A stretch of DNA of 64,000 bases from Halorubrum sp. F4 (GCF_027257195.1 NZ_JAPDFS010000003.1:175280-239279), one strand, 5' to 3'. Counted from the stretch's first letter, positions 1 through 9,889 are shown. The notes: generated by a model not told the origin, from the sequence alone. Translations and numbers: made by a program.

Positions 1-287
1 CCGGCGGTATCGGCGTCGTCAGTGTCGGTGTCGTCGCCGTCGACATCTTCGCTACCGTCGGTGTCGTCGCCGTCGACATCTTCGCTACCGTCGGTGTCGG
101 CGGTGTCGTCGCCGTCGGTGTCACCAACCCCCTCGGTCTCACCGACCTCCTCGGCGTCCTTCCCTTCCGATTCGACGTCCCCCCCGCCGACCTCCTCGTC
201 GAGCGTGGTCGACTCGTTCGATTCGACCGACGGCGACGGGTCTTCGGGGTCCGACGGCTCGTCGCTCGGCCGGTCGTCGTCCTCCAT
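1..287 (-). CDS. tatC1: Sec-independent protein translocase TatC, N-terminal part only
   Basis: Only the first 95 codons are in the window, and the reading frame runs off the left edge without a stop. They encode a very acidic, low-complexity start (MEDDDRPSDEPSDPEDPSPS) with an 11-residue unit, DGSEDVDGDDT, present twice in tandem. No membrane segment lies in the visible part. The assignment to TatC rests on context: a double-length tatC is divergent from it 116 bases away, and haloarchaea commonly carry such a divergent tatC pair with an acidic N-terminus on the single-domain protein. The start chosen is the ATG that opens the acidic frame. Any other acidic-headed protein cannot be excluded without the rest of the gene. 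Confidence 0.5.
   Translation of the reverse strand, partial: MEDDDRPSDEPSDPEDPSPSVESNESTTLDEEVGGGDVESEGKDAEEVGETEGVGDTDGDDTADTDGSEDVDGDDTDGSEDVDGDDTDTDDADTA
28..93. repeat. 33-bp tandem repeat, two copies, inside the TatC-like N-terminus
   Basis: Bases 28-60 and 61-93 are identical 33-base units. The length is a multiple of three, so the repeat adds 11 acidic residues in frame. It looks like expansion of a disordered segment by slippage. Confidence 0.85.
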
Positions 288-371
288 TCATCTTAGGTAC
301 GCAACCGGGTGATTATAGGCCTTTTCGGATGGCGTCGCCGGGACGGGGCGTTCCGCGGGCGCGGTCGAAAA

Positions 372-381
372 GGTTGATAAC
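372..381 (+). promoter_or_regulatory. TATA-like element for tatC2
   Basis: An AT-rich TTGATAA run lies 24-30 bases before the ATG at 404 in otherwise GC-rich DNA. The spacing fits an archaeal TATA box for a leaderless or near-leaderless transcript and supports 404 over the upstream in-frame alternative at 329. Confidence 0.5.
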
Positions 382-403
382 GACGACGGTCCTCTGCCGC
401 CGT

Positions 404-2629
404 ATGGCGAGTGCCCTCGACGAGGACACCCAACAGTCGCTCGCGGCCGGCCGCGAGTCGGCCCGGGCGTTCCTTCGATCCATCCAGAAGGACCTCCAGA
501 AGGTGTTCGTCGTCTTCCTGATCGGCTTCGTCGGCACGTTCTGGGCACTCCGCGTACACGTGTGGGACTACCTCTTCTCGATGACGCTGGCGAACATGTC
601 CCCCGACGTCGCCGCCGAGGCCGACGTCATCGCGACCACGCCCTTCGAGGTCATCCTCCTCCAGGCGAAGATCGGCCTCGTCGTCGGCGCGATCGTCTGT
701 CTGCCCGCGTTGATCTACTTCGCCCGCGACGAACTGCGCGCACGCGGGATGTGGCCGCAGTCGCCCGTTCCCCGCTGGAAGCTCGCGACGATCGGCCTGC
801 TCGGGTTCGTCCTCTTCGCCGTCGGCGTCGCCTACGGCGTCTACGCCTTCTTCCCGATCATGTTCTCGTTTCTGGCCGGGTTCGGGCTCGAAGCGGGCAT
901 CCAGCCGACCTACGGCATCGTGATGTGGACCGAGTTCATCGTCTTCCTCTCGCTGTCCTTCGGGCTCGCCGGCCAGATGCCGCTTCTCATCACCGGGCTC
1001 TCGTACGCCGAGGTCGTCCAGTACGAGACGTTCCGCGACAAGTGGCGCTACGCCGTCGTCGCCATCTTCGTCTTCGGCGCGGTGTTCTCGCCGCCGGATC
1101 CCTTCACCCAGCTGATGTGGGCGTTTCCGCTCGTCGCGCTGTACGGCTTCAGCCTCTATCTCGCGAAGCTGGTCGTCACCGCGAAGCGGAGCTCCGACCG
1201 GATCCGCGTGCTCGGGGCGATCCGGAACCACTGGAACGTCGTCGGCGGCGCGGCCGTCCTCGGCGGCGGCCTCGTGTACGCCTTCTACGAGTACGGCGGC
1301 CGAACCGCGGCCAACGGCCTCCTCCGTGCGGTCGGTAGCGACTGGCGCTTTCTCGTTCCCGGGGAAGGGCTCGGGCTCGATCCGGTGACCGCCGCCGCGC
1401 TCTACGCCGCGGCGTGGGCGCTCGGGTTCGCGGCCGTCGCGACGCTGTGGGCGGTCTACACCGACCTCGACACCACTAGCGCGGGATACCAGTACGGCGA
1501 TCCGACCGCCATCGACCTCGACGACCTCGACGCCGCCGGGGTCCGCGCCGCCCCCGAGGAGCCGTTCCTCGAGATGTCCGAGGAGGAGTCGCTCGCGCGG
1601 GCGCAGGCGGCGATCGACGACGACGACCCCGAGAAGGCACAGGCGATCCTCGACCGCTTCGACGAGGTGACGGCGGACGCCGACGACGGCGGCGAGGACG
1701 GCGACGCCGCGGGGACGGGAGACGACGGGTCGGCCGGCGCGGGAGGCGGCGCCGCGGCCGGCGGGCTCGCCGGGTCGGTCGGCGACCGCACCTCGCGTGC
1801 CTCCTCGACGTTCCTCTCCGAGCTCACCGGCGACGACGAGGCCGAGGAGGACATCGGCGGCTACTACACCGACCTCAAGTTCATCTTCGACTCGGTCCGC
1901 TCGAAGTCGTTCATCCTCCTCGTGGTGTTCGGCGGCGTGATGGGCGCGGCGTTCACCTGGCTGTACCTCGGCGGGCTGGCGGCGGTGAGAGCGGACCTCC
2001 AACGGCGGGTTCCGGCGGAGGTCGGCGGCGGGATCAACATCATCACGCTCCACCCCGTCGAGGCGTTGATCTTCATGGTGAAGTTCTCGCTCCTGCTCGG
2101 CGGGATCGCGGTGTTCCCCGTCCTCCTGTACTCGGCGTGGCCGGCGCTTCGCGATCGCGGGTTCGTCGCGGGACGGCTCCGGCAGGTGTACCTCTGGACG
2201 GGCGCGCTCTTCGGCGGGCTGATCGGCGGCTTCGCGCTCGGGTACGCGTACATCGCCCCCTGGATCATCGGCTGGCTCGTCACCGACGCCGCGAACGCGA
2301 ACATGATCATCACCTACCAGGTGAGCGACTTCATGTGGCTCGTGATCTTCACCACCATCGGGATCGGCTTCCTCGCGGACATCCCGGTCGCGATGGTGCT
2401 TCTGAACAACGCCGGCGTCCCTTACGACGGCTTCCGCGGGCGCTGGCGGGAGGTCACCGTCGGGATCATGCTGTTCGCGGCGGTGTTCACCCCCGCGGAC
2501 GTGATCACGATGTTCCTCGTGACGATCCCGCTCATGCTCGCGTACGGCGTCGGACTCGGCGTCCTGTTCCTCGTCACGCTCGGCGGCCGACGGAACCTCT
2601 CGCCGCCCGCCGAGATCGTCGGGCGGTGA
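404..2629 (+). CDS. tatC2: Double-length Sec-independent translocase TatC (TatCt)
   Basis: This 741-residue membrane protein has two TatC domains in one chain. The first (about residues 1-380) starts with an acidic amphipathic stretch and then TM segments such as VFVVFLIGFVGTFWALRV. A hydrophilic, Asp/Glu/Gly-rich linker follows (about 385-500). A second TatC unit (about 505-741) opens with SFILLVVFGGVMGAAFTWLY. Fused TatC proteins of about 14 TM segments are a known haloarchaeal trait, and TatC is the receptor that recognises twin-arginine signals of folded proteins. The Tat signals on the lipoproteins at 14.3-15.5 and 21.7 kb show likely substrates. The ATG at 404 is preferred because a TATA-like element precedes it. 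Confidence 0.93.
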   Translation: MASALDEDTQQSLAAGRESARAFLRSIQKDLQKVFVVFLIGFVGTFWALRVHVWDYLFSMTLANMSPDVAAEADVIATTPFEVILLQAKIGLVVGAIVCLPALIYFARDELRARGMWPQSPVPRWKLATIGLLGFVLFAVGVAYGVYAFFPIMFSFLAGFGLEAGIQPTYGIVMWTEFIVFLSLSFGLAGQMPLLITGLSYAEVVQYETFRDKWRYAVVAIFVFGAVFSPPDPFTQLMWAFPLVALYGFSLYLAKLVVTAKRSSDRIRVLGAIRNHWNVVGGAAVLGGGLVYAFYEYGGRTAANGLLRAVGSDWRFLVPGEGLGLDPVTAAALYAAAWALGFAAVATLWAVYTDLDTTSAGYQYGDPTAIDLDDLDAAGVRAAPEEPFLEMSEEESLARAQAAIDDDDPEKAQAILDRFDEVTADADDGGEDGDAAGTGDDGSAGAGGGAAAGGLAGSVGDRTSRASSTFLSELTGDDEAEEDIGGYYTDLKFIFDSVRSKSFILLVVFGGVMGAAFTWLYLGGLAAVRADLQRRVPAEVGGGINIITLHPVEALIFMVKFSLLLGGIAVFPVLLYSAWPALRDRGFVAGRLRQVYLWTGALFGGLIGGFALGYAYIAPWIIGWLVTDAANANMIITYQVSDFMWLVIFTTIGIGFLADIPVAMVLLNNAGVPYDGFRGRWREVTVGIMLFAAVFTPADVITMFLVTIPLMLAYGVGLGVLFLVTLGGRRNLSPPAEIVGR

Positions 2630-2751
2630 CGTTCCCCGGATCGACGCCGCCGCGGTGACGCTCCCGCTCCCGCTCGCCGAGATCGGGATGACGCCTCCGA
2701 TCACCGAAACCGACGGGTATTCCCGCGCGCGGGCGTTACGCGTCAAGCAGA

Positions 2752-5706
2752 ATGAGCAAGGACTACATCGAGGTCCGCGGCGCGGAGGAGCACAATCTCA
2801 AGGACCTCGACGTCCGGATCCCGCGCGAGGAGTTCACGGTCGTCACCGGCCTCTCGGGGTCGGGCAAGTCGTCGCTCGCGTTCGACACGATCTACGCCGA
2901 GGGGCAGCGCCGGTACATCGAGTCACTGTCGGCGTACGCCCGCAACTTCCTCGGACAGATGGACAAACCGCAGGTCGAGTCGGTCGAGGGACTCTCGCCC
3001 GCGATCTCAATCGACCAGAAGAACGCCGCCAACAACCCCCGGTCGACGGTGGGTACGGTCACGGAACTCCACGACTACCTCCGGCTCCTGTACGCCCGGG
3101 TCGGCGTCCAACACGACCCGATCACCGGCGAGGAGGTCGGCGAGCAGTCCGCCCAGGACATGGTGAACCAGATCCTCGAGTTGCCGGAGGGCACCCGCGC
3201 GAAGGTCGCCGCGCCGGTCGTTCGCGACCAGAAGGGGGCCTTCGAGGACCTCTTCGAGGACCTGGTGTCGGAGGGGTACGCCCGCGTCGAGGTCGACGGC
3301 GAGCCGATGGACCTGACGCTCGACGACCCGGATCTCGACCAGAACTACGACCACACGATCGACGTGATCGTCGACCGCGTGAAGGTGAGCTCCGACGCCC
3401 GCTCGCGGATCACGGACTCCGTCGAGACCGCCTTAGAGGAGGCCGGCGGCGCGCTCAAGCTCATCGTTCCGGACCCGCCCGCGGACACGCCGTTCGCCTC
3501 GAACGCCCGATCGACCGGGTCGCTGGCGGCGGATTCGGAGGGCGACGACCGGCTCGTCGTCGAGTTCTCCGAGGAGTTGGGGAACCCGAACTCCGACTTC
3601 CAGTTCTCGGCGATCGAGACGCGCTCGTTCTCCTTCAACAGCCCGTACGGCGCGTGTCCCGAGTGCGAGGGGATCGGGTCGACGAAGGAGGTCGACGAGG
3701 AGCTCGTCGTCGTCGATCCCGGAAAACCCCTGAAACACGTCTTCGAGCCGTGGAGCTACAACCGGACGTACTACTCCAGACAGATCGACAACGTCGCCGA
3801 TCACTTCGACGTCGACCTCGAGACGCCGTTCGAGGAGCTCGACGAGTCGATCCGACGCCAGTTCCTCTACGGCACCGACGACGTCGTCCACTTCGAGTGG
3901 ACCACGAAGAACGGCACCAGGGAGAAGACCGAGCGCTTCGAGGGCGTCATTCCGAACCTGGAGCGTCGCCACGTCGAGACCGACTCCGAGCGCGCCCGCG
4001 ACCACATCGAGGAGTACATGGCCGTGACGACCTGTCCGGAGTGCGAGGGGACGCGGCTCAAGGAGCAGTCGCGACACGTCCGCGTCGCCGGCGCGCCGAT
4101 CACCGAGGTCAACCGGCTGTCGATCGCCGAGGCGCGCGAGCACTTCGAGGGGATGGAGGACGACCTCGGCGAGCGCGACACGAAGATCGCCACGGAGATC
4201 CTCAAGGAGATCCGTGCCCGACTCGGCTTCATGGAGGAGGTCGGGTTGGAGTACATCACGCTCGACCGGGAGGCCTCGACCCTCTCCGGCGGCGAGAGCC
4301 AGCGCATCCGGCTGGCGACGCAGGTCGGCTCCGGGCTCGTCGGGGTGCTGTACGTGCTCGACGAACCCTCCATCGGGCTCCACCAGCGCGACAACGACCG
4401 ACTGTTGAACACGCTCGAGGGGCTTCGCGACCTGGGGAACACCCTGATCGTCGTCGAACACGACGAGGAGACGATGCGGCGGGCCGACGAGATCGTCGAC
4501 ATGGGCCCGGGTCCCGGAAAGCGCGGCGGCGAGGTGGTCGCACAGGGCGACTTCGACGACATCGTCGCGGCCGACGACTCCGTCACCGCGGACTACCTCG
4601 CGGGCCGGAAGTCGATCCCGGTGCCCGAGGAGCGGCGCGACCCCGAGGGCGAGCTCGCCGTGAGGGGCGCACGCCAGCACAACCTCAAGGACCTCGACGT
4701 GTCGATCGAACTCGGCACCCTCACGACCGTCACCGGCGTCTCCGGCTCCGGGAAATCGACGCTCGTCAACGACGTCCTCTACAAGGGGCTCGCCCGCGAG
4801 ATGAACGACAACACGAGCGTCGACCCCGGCGAGCACGACGCGATCGAGGGGATGGAGGGGATCGAGACCGTGCGGCTCATCGACCAGTCGCCGATCGGTC
4901 GGACGCCCCGGTCGAATCCCGCGACGTATACCGACGTGTTCGATCACGTCCGCGAGCTGTTCGCGGAGACCAAGCTCGCGAAGCGCCGGGGCTACGAGAA
5001 GGGCCGGTTCTCCTTCAACGTGAAGGGCGGTCGCTGTGAGGAGTGCGGCGGACAGGGCACCGTGAAGATCGAGATGAACTTCCTCTCGGACGTCCACGTC
5101 CCCTGCGAGCAGTGTGGCGGCGCGCGCTACAACGACGAGACGCTGGAGGTGACGTACAAGGGCGTGACGATCGCCGACGTGCTCGGGATGAGCGTCGCGG
5201 AGGCGTACGACTTCTTCGAGAGCCACGGAGGACTGAAGCGTCGCCTGAAGCTGTTGAAGGACGTCGGGCTCGGCTACATGGAGCTCGGCCAGCCCTCCAC
5301 CACGCTCTCCGGCGGCGAGGCCCAGCGCGTCAAACTCGCCGAGGAGCTGGGCAAGAAGGCCACGGGCGACACCCTCTACCTGCTCGACGAGCCGACGACC
5401 GGGCTCCACAAGGAGGACGAGCGCAAGCTGATCGAGGTGCTCCACCGCCTCGTCGACGCCGGCAACACGGTGGTCGTCATCGAACACGAGCTGGACCTCG
5501 TGAAGAACGCCGACCGCGTGATCGACCTCGGCCCCGAGGGCGGCGAGGGCGGCGGCGAGCTCGTCGCCAGCGGGACGCCGGAGGCGGTCGCCCGCGACGA
5601 CGACTCCCACACGGGTCGGTACCTGCGCGACCTCCTCCCCGCCGTCGACATCGAGGGTCCCCGAAGCGACCGGCGGAAGCCCGCGAAGGCGGCCGACGAC
5701 GACTGA
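2752..5706 (+). CDS. uvrA: Excinuclease ABC subunit A
   Basis: UvrA is the damage-sensing ATPase of bacterial-type nucleotide excision repair and loads UvrB on damaged DNA. The 984-residue protein has two ABC modules. The first Walker A is GLSGSGKSS near residue 36, and its signature LSGGESQR is followed by DEPSIGLHQ. The second Walker A is GVSGSGKST near residue 665, with LSGGEAQR and DEPTTGLH. Zinc-binding CxxC pairs appear as CPECEG (twice) and as CEECGG with CEQCGG. It is slightly longer than the usual 940 residues. No uvrB or uvrC lies in the window. It stands alone between tatC2 and ridA. Confidence 0.98.
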   Translation: MSKDYIEVRGAEEHNLKDLDVRIPREEFTVVTGLSGSGKSSLAFDTIYAEGQRRYIESLSAYARNFLGQMDKPQVESVEGLSPAISIDQKNAANNPRSTVGTVTELHDYLRLLYARVGVQHDPITGEEVGEQSAQDMVNQILELPEGTRAKVAAPVVRDQKGAFEDLFEDLVSEGYARVEVDGEPMDLTLDDPDLDQNYDHTIDVIVDRVKVSSDARSRITDSVETALEEAGGALKLIVPDPPADTPFASNARSTGSLAADSEGDDRLVVEFSEELGNPNSDFQFSAIETRSFSFNSPYGACPECEGIGSTKEVDEELVVVDPGKPLKHVFEPWSYNRTYYSRQIDNVADHFDVDLETPFEELDESIRRQFLYGTDDVVHFEWTTKNGTREKTERFEGVIPNLERRHVETDSERARDHIEEYMAVTTCPECEGTRLKEQSRHVRVAGAPITEVNRLSIAEAREHFEGMEDDLGERDTKIATEILKEIRARLGFMEEVGLEYITLDREASTLSGGESQRIRLATQVGSGLVGVLYVLDEPSIGLHQRDNDRLLNTLEGLRDLGNTLIVVEHDEETMRRADEIVDMGPGPGKRGGEVVAQGDFDDIVAADDSVTADYLAGRKSIPVPEERRDPEGELAVRGARQHNLKDLDVSIELGTLTTVTGVSGSGKSTLVNDVLYKGLAREMNDNTSVDPGEHDAIEGMEGIETVRLIDQSPIGRTPRSNPATYTDVFDHVRELFAETKLAKRRGYEKGRFSFNVKGGRCEECGGQGTVKIEMNFLSDVHVPCEQCGGARYNDETLEVTYKGVTIADVLGMSVAEAYDFFESHGGLKRRLKLLKDVGLGYMELGQPSTTLSGGEAQRVKLAEELGKKATGDTLYLLDEPTTGLHKEDERKLIEVLHRLVDAGNTVVVIEHELDLVKNADRVIDLGPEGGEGGGELVASGTPEAVARDDDSHTGRYLRDLLPAVDIEGPRSDRRKPAKAADDD

Positions 5707-5792
5707 TTCGGTCGTTCAAACGCAGGTCGGCGTCGCGGCTCGGCCGGCTCACGGCCCGGCCGGGTCGATCCCCACGTCCTCCACCGACCCGC

Positions 5793-5803
5793 AGCTTGAT
5801 ATG
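5793..5803 (+). promoter_or_regulatory. TATA-like element for ridA
   Basis: A TTGATATG stretch sits about 25-33 bases upstream of the ATG at 5827, as expected for a haloarchaeal leaderless promoter. Confidence 0.5.
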
Positions 5804-5826
5804 CCGGCCCGCCGTCGCTATCGACG

Positions 5827-6210
5827 ATGAGAGAGATCACGAGCGACGACGTTCCGGACGCGCTGGGCCCGTACTCGCAGGCGATCGTCTCGGACGGCAC
5901 GGTCCACGTCTCGGGGAAGACCGGCGTCGACCCCGAGACCGACGAGGCTCCCGAGTCGGTCGGCGAACAGACCACACAGACGCTCGCGAACGTCGAGCGG
6001 ATCCTGGAGGCGGCCGGCACGGACGCGGACGCGATCTTCCGGTCCACCGTCTACCTCACCGACATGGACGACTACGACGAGGTGAACGAGGCGTATCGAG
6101 CGTACCTCTCCGAGCCGTATCCCGCCCGGACCTGCGTCGAGGTGTCGCGGCTCCCCGCGCCGCTCGACGTCGAGATCACCGTCGACGCGGAGCTCGACGG
6201 CGACGAGTGA
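5827..6210 (+). CDS. ridA: RidA family reactive imine/enamine deaminase
   Basis: This 127-residue protein has the length and fold signature of the RidA/YjgF/UK114 family, which hydrolyses reactive enamines and imines made by PLP enzymes to ketoacids and ammonia. Visible hallmarks are the N-terminal GPYSQAI segment, TVYLTDMDDYDEVNEAY, and the near-C-terminal ARTCVEVSRLP, whose Arg is the conserved substrate carboxylate-binding residue. RidA proteins act as cytosolic homotrimers. It converges on the MutS-like gene, with 49 bases between the stops. The family also contains paralogues with other or unknown roles, so the exact substrate is not certain. Confidence 0.93.
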   Translation: MREITSDDVPDALGPYSQAIVSDGTVHVSGKTGVDPETDEAPESVGEQTTQTLANVERILEAAGTDADAIFRSTVYLTDMDDYDEVNEAYRAYLSEPYPARTCVEVSRLPAPLDVEITVDAELDGDE

Positions 6211-6259
6211 GGCGGAGAACGGCAGCTAACGACGCTGAGAACGGCGTTTCCTCCCGATC

Positions 6260-8344
6260 TCAGAACTTCACCAGCAGGTCCTCGTAGAACTCGCCGCCCC
6301 GGTCGTCGGCCAGCTTCTCGACGATGAGCTCCGGCGTCGACCGCGCGAGGTGCCCCTCCCGCGGCGAGCGGTTCACGCGGAGCTCGCCGTCGACGAGCCC
6401 GACCGCCTCGATCCCGTCGACGGCGACGTCGTAGTCGGCGGCCTCGCGGATCTCGCGGGCCAGATGCGAGACGAAGACGGCGACCGCGTCCTGCTCGGAG
6501 AGCGCCTCCAGGATGCCCGCGATGATCTTCGCGGACGCGCCCGGCTCCGTGATCGACTCCAGCTCGTCGACCAACACGAGCCGCCCGTCCGCGCCCTCGA
6601 CGAGGTCGCCGAAGTCCCGCAGCGTCGCCTCGAACGCCCCCGCGTCGAGGGTACCCTGTGATTTGGCGTAGTAGTGGACCTCCTCGAAGCGGTCGAGTTC
6701 CACGTCCTCGGCCGGGACGGGCATCCCCATCTGTGCGAGGACGACCACGAGCGCGACCAGATCGAGCGTCGAGGTCTTCCCGCCGGAGTTCACGCCAGAG
6801 AGCAGTCGAACCCCGTCGACCGCGTAATCGACCGGTTCGACGTCGGCGAAGTCCACGTCGAGAAGGGGCGAGCGGCCGCCCTCGATCCGGAAGCCGCTGG
6901 AGCTTCCGTCGTCCGCGCCGCCCACGCCCCCGTCGCCCTCGCCGCCGGCGTCGCCTTCGTCCCTCCCGTCCGGATCGCGGACTTCGGGAATGACGCAGTC
7001 GAAGTCGCGGGCGAACCGGGCGATCGCGAGCTCCACGTCGAGCTCCAGGGCGTCCCGCACGAGCGCCTCGACGGGCTCGCGGAGCTCGCCCAGGTCCGCC
7101 GCGAGATCGGCTTTCAGCCGGGCAGCCCGCCGGTCCCGTCCGGCGGCCAGCTCGGTCCGCAGCCGCGAGACGGCCGACTCGTCGCGTTCGACCGGAAACG
7201 AGGGGTCGTCGTCGAAGACGCGCTCGGCGAGGTCGACCTCCTCGGATGTGAGCTCGAGCGCGTCGACGAGGTGTTCGCGGGCGCGCCCCATCGCGGTGTC
7301 GTACTCGTCCGCGAGCTCGCGGTCGAGAAGCGAATCGACGCGGGCGCCCTGCTCGACGAGCGAGAGGAAGTCGGTTCCCTCGATGGTGACGTCGCGCTCG
7401 CGGATCGCCTCGCGGAGGTGGTCGTCGGCGACGGACTCCGCGGTCGACACCGCCGCGTCGAGGTCGTCGACGGCGGCGGTCAGCCGCTCGAGTTCCGCGT
7501 CGCCGACGATCGTCCCGTCGTCGTCGAGCCGCGAGAGGGCGTCCCGGAGCGCGTCGAGGTCGGCCGCGGGCTCGGGGGCGGCGTCGCCGTCGGCGTCTCC
7601 CGTCCGGTCGGCCGCACCCACCGTCTCGTGGACCGCCGCGGCCGCCTCCAGCCGGTCGCGGTTCTCGGCGAAGAAGGCGAGCAGGCGCTCCGGCACCGTC
7701 TCGGCGGGCGTCGAGAGCGCGTCCGGCCGCACGTGGACGTCGCCATCGACGTCCATCCCCGCGAACGTCTCGTCGAGGACGATCACGCTCGCGTACGACC
7801 GCGCGAGTTCCGCGACGTCCCGAGTGTCCTCCACGGTCTCGACCGACAGCTCGGGCACGCGGGCCTCGGCGCGGGCGTACACCTCGGCGTCGGCGGTCGC
7901 CAGACAGCGGTCGCGAACCCTGACGGTCGGCGGGTCCGCGAGCGGCTCGACGCCGGCGAGCGCGTCCAGGACCGCCGGGTCGGGATCGCGCTCCGTCGCC
8001 GCGGCGGCGAACGCCTGCGCCTCCGCGATCCGCGAGGCGGACGCGCTCGGGTAGAACGTCTCGAGACGCTTCTCGGCGTAGTCGGTCACCGTGCGCTCCT
8101 TCAGCAGGCCGAGGGCGTCGCGGTACACCTCCCGGGCCCGGTCGGTCGCCAGCACGCGGCTCGCGTCGTCGTGGCGACGGCGGATCGCGCCGCGGGCGAC
8201 GCGGGCCGCCCGCGCCTCGTTCACCCCCGGCGCGCGGGCGATCGCCGCCACGTCGCCGGACTCGACGGTCACGGCGGGGTCCTCGAGCTCGCGGAGCGCC
8301 CGCGCGGTCTTCTCTCCCACGCCGGGGATCGCCTCCAACTCCAT
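6260..8344 (-). CDS. MutS-family ATPase with N-terminal helix-hairpin-helix domain
   Basis: The 694-residue protein starts with a helix-hairpin-helix pair (IPGVGEKTARALRELED and IARAPGVNEARAARV, residues 5-50), a DNA-binding module. A long, mostly helical and acidic middle follows, with a poorly conserved segment around 235-330. The C-terminal MutS ATPase domain has Walker A GVNSGGKTS (517-525), Walker B LVLVDEL (589-595) and a conserved VSHL. This is the archaeal MutS5/MutS2-like group, not classical mismatch-recognition MutS, because the N-terminal mismatch-binding domain is absent. The role in repair or recombination is not established. A TATA-like CCTTTTG on the minus strand about 28 bases before the ATG supports the start. 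Confidence 0.85.
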   Translation of the reverse strand: MELEAIPGVGEKTARALRELEDPAVTVESGDVAAIARAPGVNEARAARVARGAIRRRHDDASRVLATDRAREVYRDALGLLKERTVTDYAEKRLETFYPSASASRIAEAQAFAAAATERDPDPAVLDALAGVEPLADPPTVRVRDRCLATADAEVYARAEARVPELSVETVEDTRDVAELARSYASVIVLDETFAGMDVDGDVHVRPDALSTPAETVPERLLAFFAENRDRLEAAAAVHETVGAADRTGDADGDAAPEPAADLDALRDALSRLDDDGTIVGDAELERLTAAVDDLDAAVSTAESVADDHLREAIRERDVTIEGTDFLSLVEQGARVDSLLDRELADEYDTAMGRAREHLVDALELTSEEVDLAERVFDDDPSFPVERDESAVSRLRTELAAGRDRRAARLKADLAADLGELREPVEALVRDALELDVELAIARFARDFDCVIPEVRDPDGRDEGDAGGEGDGGVGGADDGSSSGFRIEGGRSPLLDVDFADVEPVDYAVDGVRLLSGVNSGGKTSTLDLVALVVVLAQMGMPVPAEDVELDRFEEVHYYAKSQGTLDAGAFEATLRDFGDLVEGADGRLVLVDELESITEPGASAKIIAGILEALSEQDAVAVFVSHLAREIREAADYDVAVDGIEAVGLVDGELRVNRSPREGHLARSTPELIVEKLADDRGGEFYEDLLVKF

Positions 8345-8404
8345 TCACCCCTCATATCGCGGCAACCCGCAAAAGGATGCGGGTGTCGGCGGTCCGAGGG
8401 CATC

Positions 8405-8449
8405 AGGATGGAGACCATCCCGATGAAGGACGTCCCGATGGAGATCGTC
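8405..8449. repeat. Imperfect 15-bp repeat, three copies
   Basis: Three adjacent 15-base units (8405-8419, 8420-8434, 8435-8449) share a GATG-GA-C-TC pattern with several mismatches. They lie in the 173-base divergent gap between the MutS-like gene and larE. No gene was recognised in the gap. Confidence 0.5.
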
Positions 8450-8487
8450 ACGGTGGAGCCGCGGTCGCCCCCGGCCGACGCCGACGA

Positions 8488-8497
8488 CCTTTTTCCC
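8488..8497 (+). promoter_or_regulatory. TATA-like element for larE
   Basis: A CCTTTTTCC stretch lies about 22-30 bases before the ATG at 8518, the usual distance for a haloarchaeal leaderless promoter. Confidence 0.45.
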
Positions 8498-8517
8498 GAC
8501 GACGACGAAGCGCGGCC

Positions 8518-9507
8518 ATGGACCAGGACGCTCCCGCGGTCGGGATCGACGACCCCATCGCGACGGGAACCGACCGACTGGACCCCGAAACGGCGGAGAA
8601 GGCGCGAGCCGCTCGCGAGGATCTCGCGGCCCGTGACGGGGTTCTCGTCGCCTTCTCGGGCGGCGTCGACTCCTCGGTGGTGGCGGCGCTCGCACACGAC
8701 GCCCTCGGCGAGGACGCGGTCGCGTGTACCGCCCGCAGCGAGACCCTGCCGGCGGCCGAACTCGACGACGCGAAACGGGTCGCCGGGGAGATCGGGATCC
8801 GCCACGACACGGTGACCTTCTCGGAGCTCGACGACCCGAACTTCGTCGCCAACGACGGCGACCGGTGTTATCACTGCCGAACGATGCGGCTCGGCCGGAT
8901 GTACGACCGGGCCCGCGAGCTCGGGATCGGGACCGTCTGCGACGGGACGAACGCCGACGATCCAGGGGAGGGCCACCGACCCGGCCTGCGCGCGGTCGAG
9001 GAGCTCGACGTGTCCTCGCCGCTCCTCGACGCCGGGATCACGAAGCCGGAGGTCCGTGAGATAGCCGAGGCGTACGGTCTGTCGGTCGCGGACAAGCCGT
9101 CGATGGCGTGTCTCTCCTCGCGGATCCCGACCGGACTCGAGGTGACGGAAGCGCGGCTCTCGCGGGTCGAACGGGCCGAGACTATCCTCCGCGAGTGGGG
9201 GTTCGAGGGGTTCCGTGTGCGCGACCACGACGGGCTCGCGCGGGTGGAGATCGCCCCCGACGAGCTGGAGCGCGCGCTCGATCCCGCCTTCGCCGACGCG
9301 GTCCACGAGCACCTCACCGACGTGGGCTTCGAGTACGTCACCCTCGACATGGCGGGCTACCGAACGGGTAGCGTGAGTCCCGGCGGCGACACCGATGACG
9401 GGACGGTCGGAAGCGTCGACGACGGGACGGGCGAAGGTGACTCGGAGGAGAGCGACGACGCGGACGAGGGCGACGCGCTCGATCTCGACCGACGGTACCC
9501 GCGCTGA
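8518..9507 (+). CDS. larE: LarE-type ATP-dependent sulfur transferase
   Basis: LarE proteins are PP-loop enzymes that adenylate a carboxylate and then donate sulfur from their own cysteine, in the synthesis of the nickel-pincer nucleotide of lactate racemase. This 329-residue protein has the PP-loop AFSGGVDSS (about 45-53), the CYHCR motif, and PSMACLSSRIP with Cys198 at the position of the sacrificial cysteine. The C-terminal 40 residues are an acidic Gly/Asp/Ser tail absent from bacterial LarE. No larA, larB or larC is nearby, so the true acceptor may differ. The ATG at 8518 is chosen because upstream sequence is promoter-like. Confidence 0.88.
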   Translation: MDQDAPAVGIDDPIATGTDRLDPETAEKARAAREDLAARDGVLVAFSGGVDSSVVAALAHDALGEDAVACTARSETLPAAELDDAKRVAGEIGIRHDTVTFSELDDPNFVANDGDRCYHCRTMRLGRMYDRARELGIGTVCDGTNADDPGEGHRPGLRAVEELDVSSPLLDAGITKPEVREIAEAYGLSVADKPSMACLSSRIPTGLEVTEARLSRVERAETILREWGFEGFRVRDHDGLARVEIAPDELERALDPAFADAVHEHLTDVGFEYVTLDMAGYRTGSVSPGGDTDDGTVGSVDDGTGEGDSEESDDADEGDALDLDRRYPR

Positions 9508-9598
9508 CGACGTCGGACGAGGCCGAGCGAGGTCGAGGAGGCTCCGCCGAGACACGTCAGCCGTTTCACGTTATCAGCCGGGAGAATCCGGCACGAAC

Positions 9599-9608
9599 GC
9601 TTATAAGC
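9599..9608 (+). promoter_or_regulatory. TATA box for the small membrane protein at 9630
   Basis: The sequence GCTTATAAGC is a clear TATA box within a short palindrome, ending 22 bases before the ATG at 9630. Confidence 0.65.
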
Positions 9609-9629
9609 CGTATCGGACGATCCCACGGC

Positions 9630-9833
9630 ATGGGCGAAGCCAACACGCTCGCGGTGCTTGCGGGCGGGGTCGGCGGCTCCGTCGGCGCGTTCGTCGGCGT
9701 CGCGATCGGCGGGGACCCGATTCGAGTCACGCTGATCACGCTGGTCGTCGCGCTCCTGGTCGGGGGCGCGGTCGTCGCCAGCGCGGTCATCGCCGGCGAC
9801 GTCGAGTTTCTGGTGGACGTCGACGGCGAGTGA
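9630..9833 (+). CDS. Small membrane protein of unknown function
   Basis: The 67-residue protein has two hydrophobic segments (about residues 7-27 and 34-55) joined by GGDPIRVT, and an acidic end (VDVDGE). I do not recognise a family. A strong TATA box and codon use like its neighbours support it as a real gene. It lies between larE and the glutaredoxin-like gene on the same strand, and nothing else hints at its role. Confidence 0.65.
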   Translation: MGEANTLAVLAGGVGGSVGAFVGVAIGGDPIRVTLITLVVALLVGGAVVASAVIAGDVEFLVDVDGE

Positions 9834-9889
9834 GCGATCGAGCGAACGGGACCGAAACCCTCTGAACCGTCGCGACCCACCGTCCGACC

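Noticed and set aside
293..2746. Very long open frame of 817 codons on the minus strand opposite tatC2
   Set aside because: The translation is Arg/Glu/Val/Asp-rich and repetitive, as antisense of GC-rich acidic genes always is, and it lies opposite a complete TatC with clear membrane spans.
3433..5610. 725-codon minus-strand frame opposite uvrA
   Set aside because: It is a shadow of uvrA. It has no domain or motif, and uvrA is complete on the other strand.
6674..8815. Plus-strand 713-codon frame opposite the MutS-like gene
   Set aside because: The sequence is compositionally a shadow, and it runs through the divergent promoter region and into larE in another frame.
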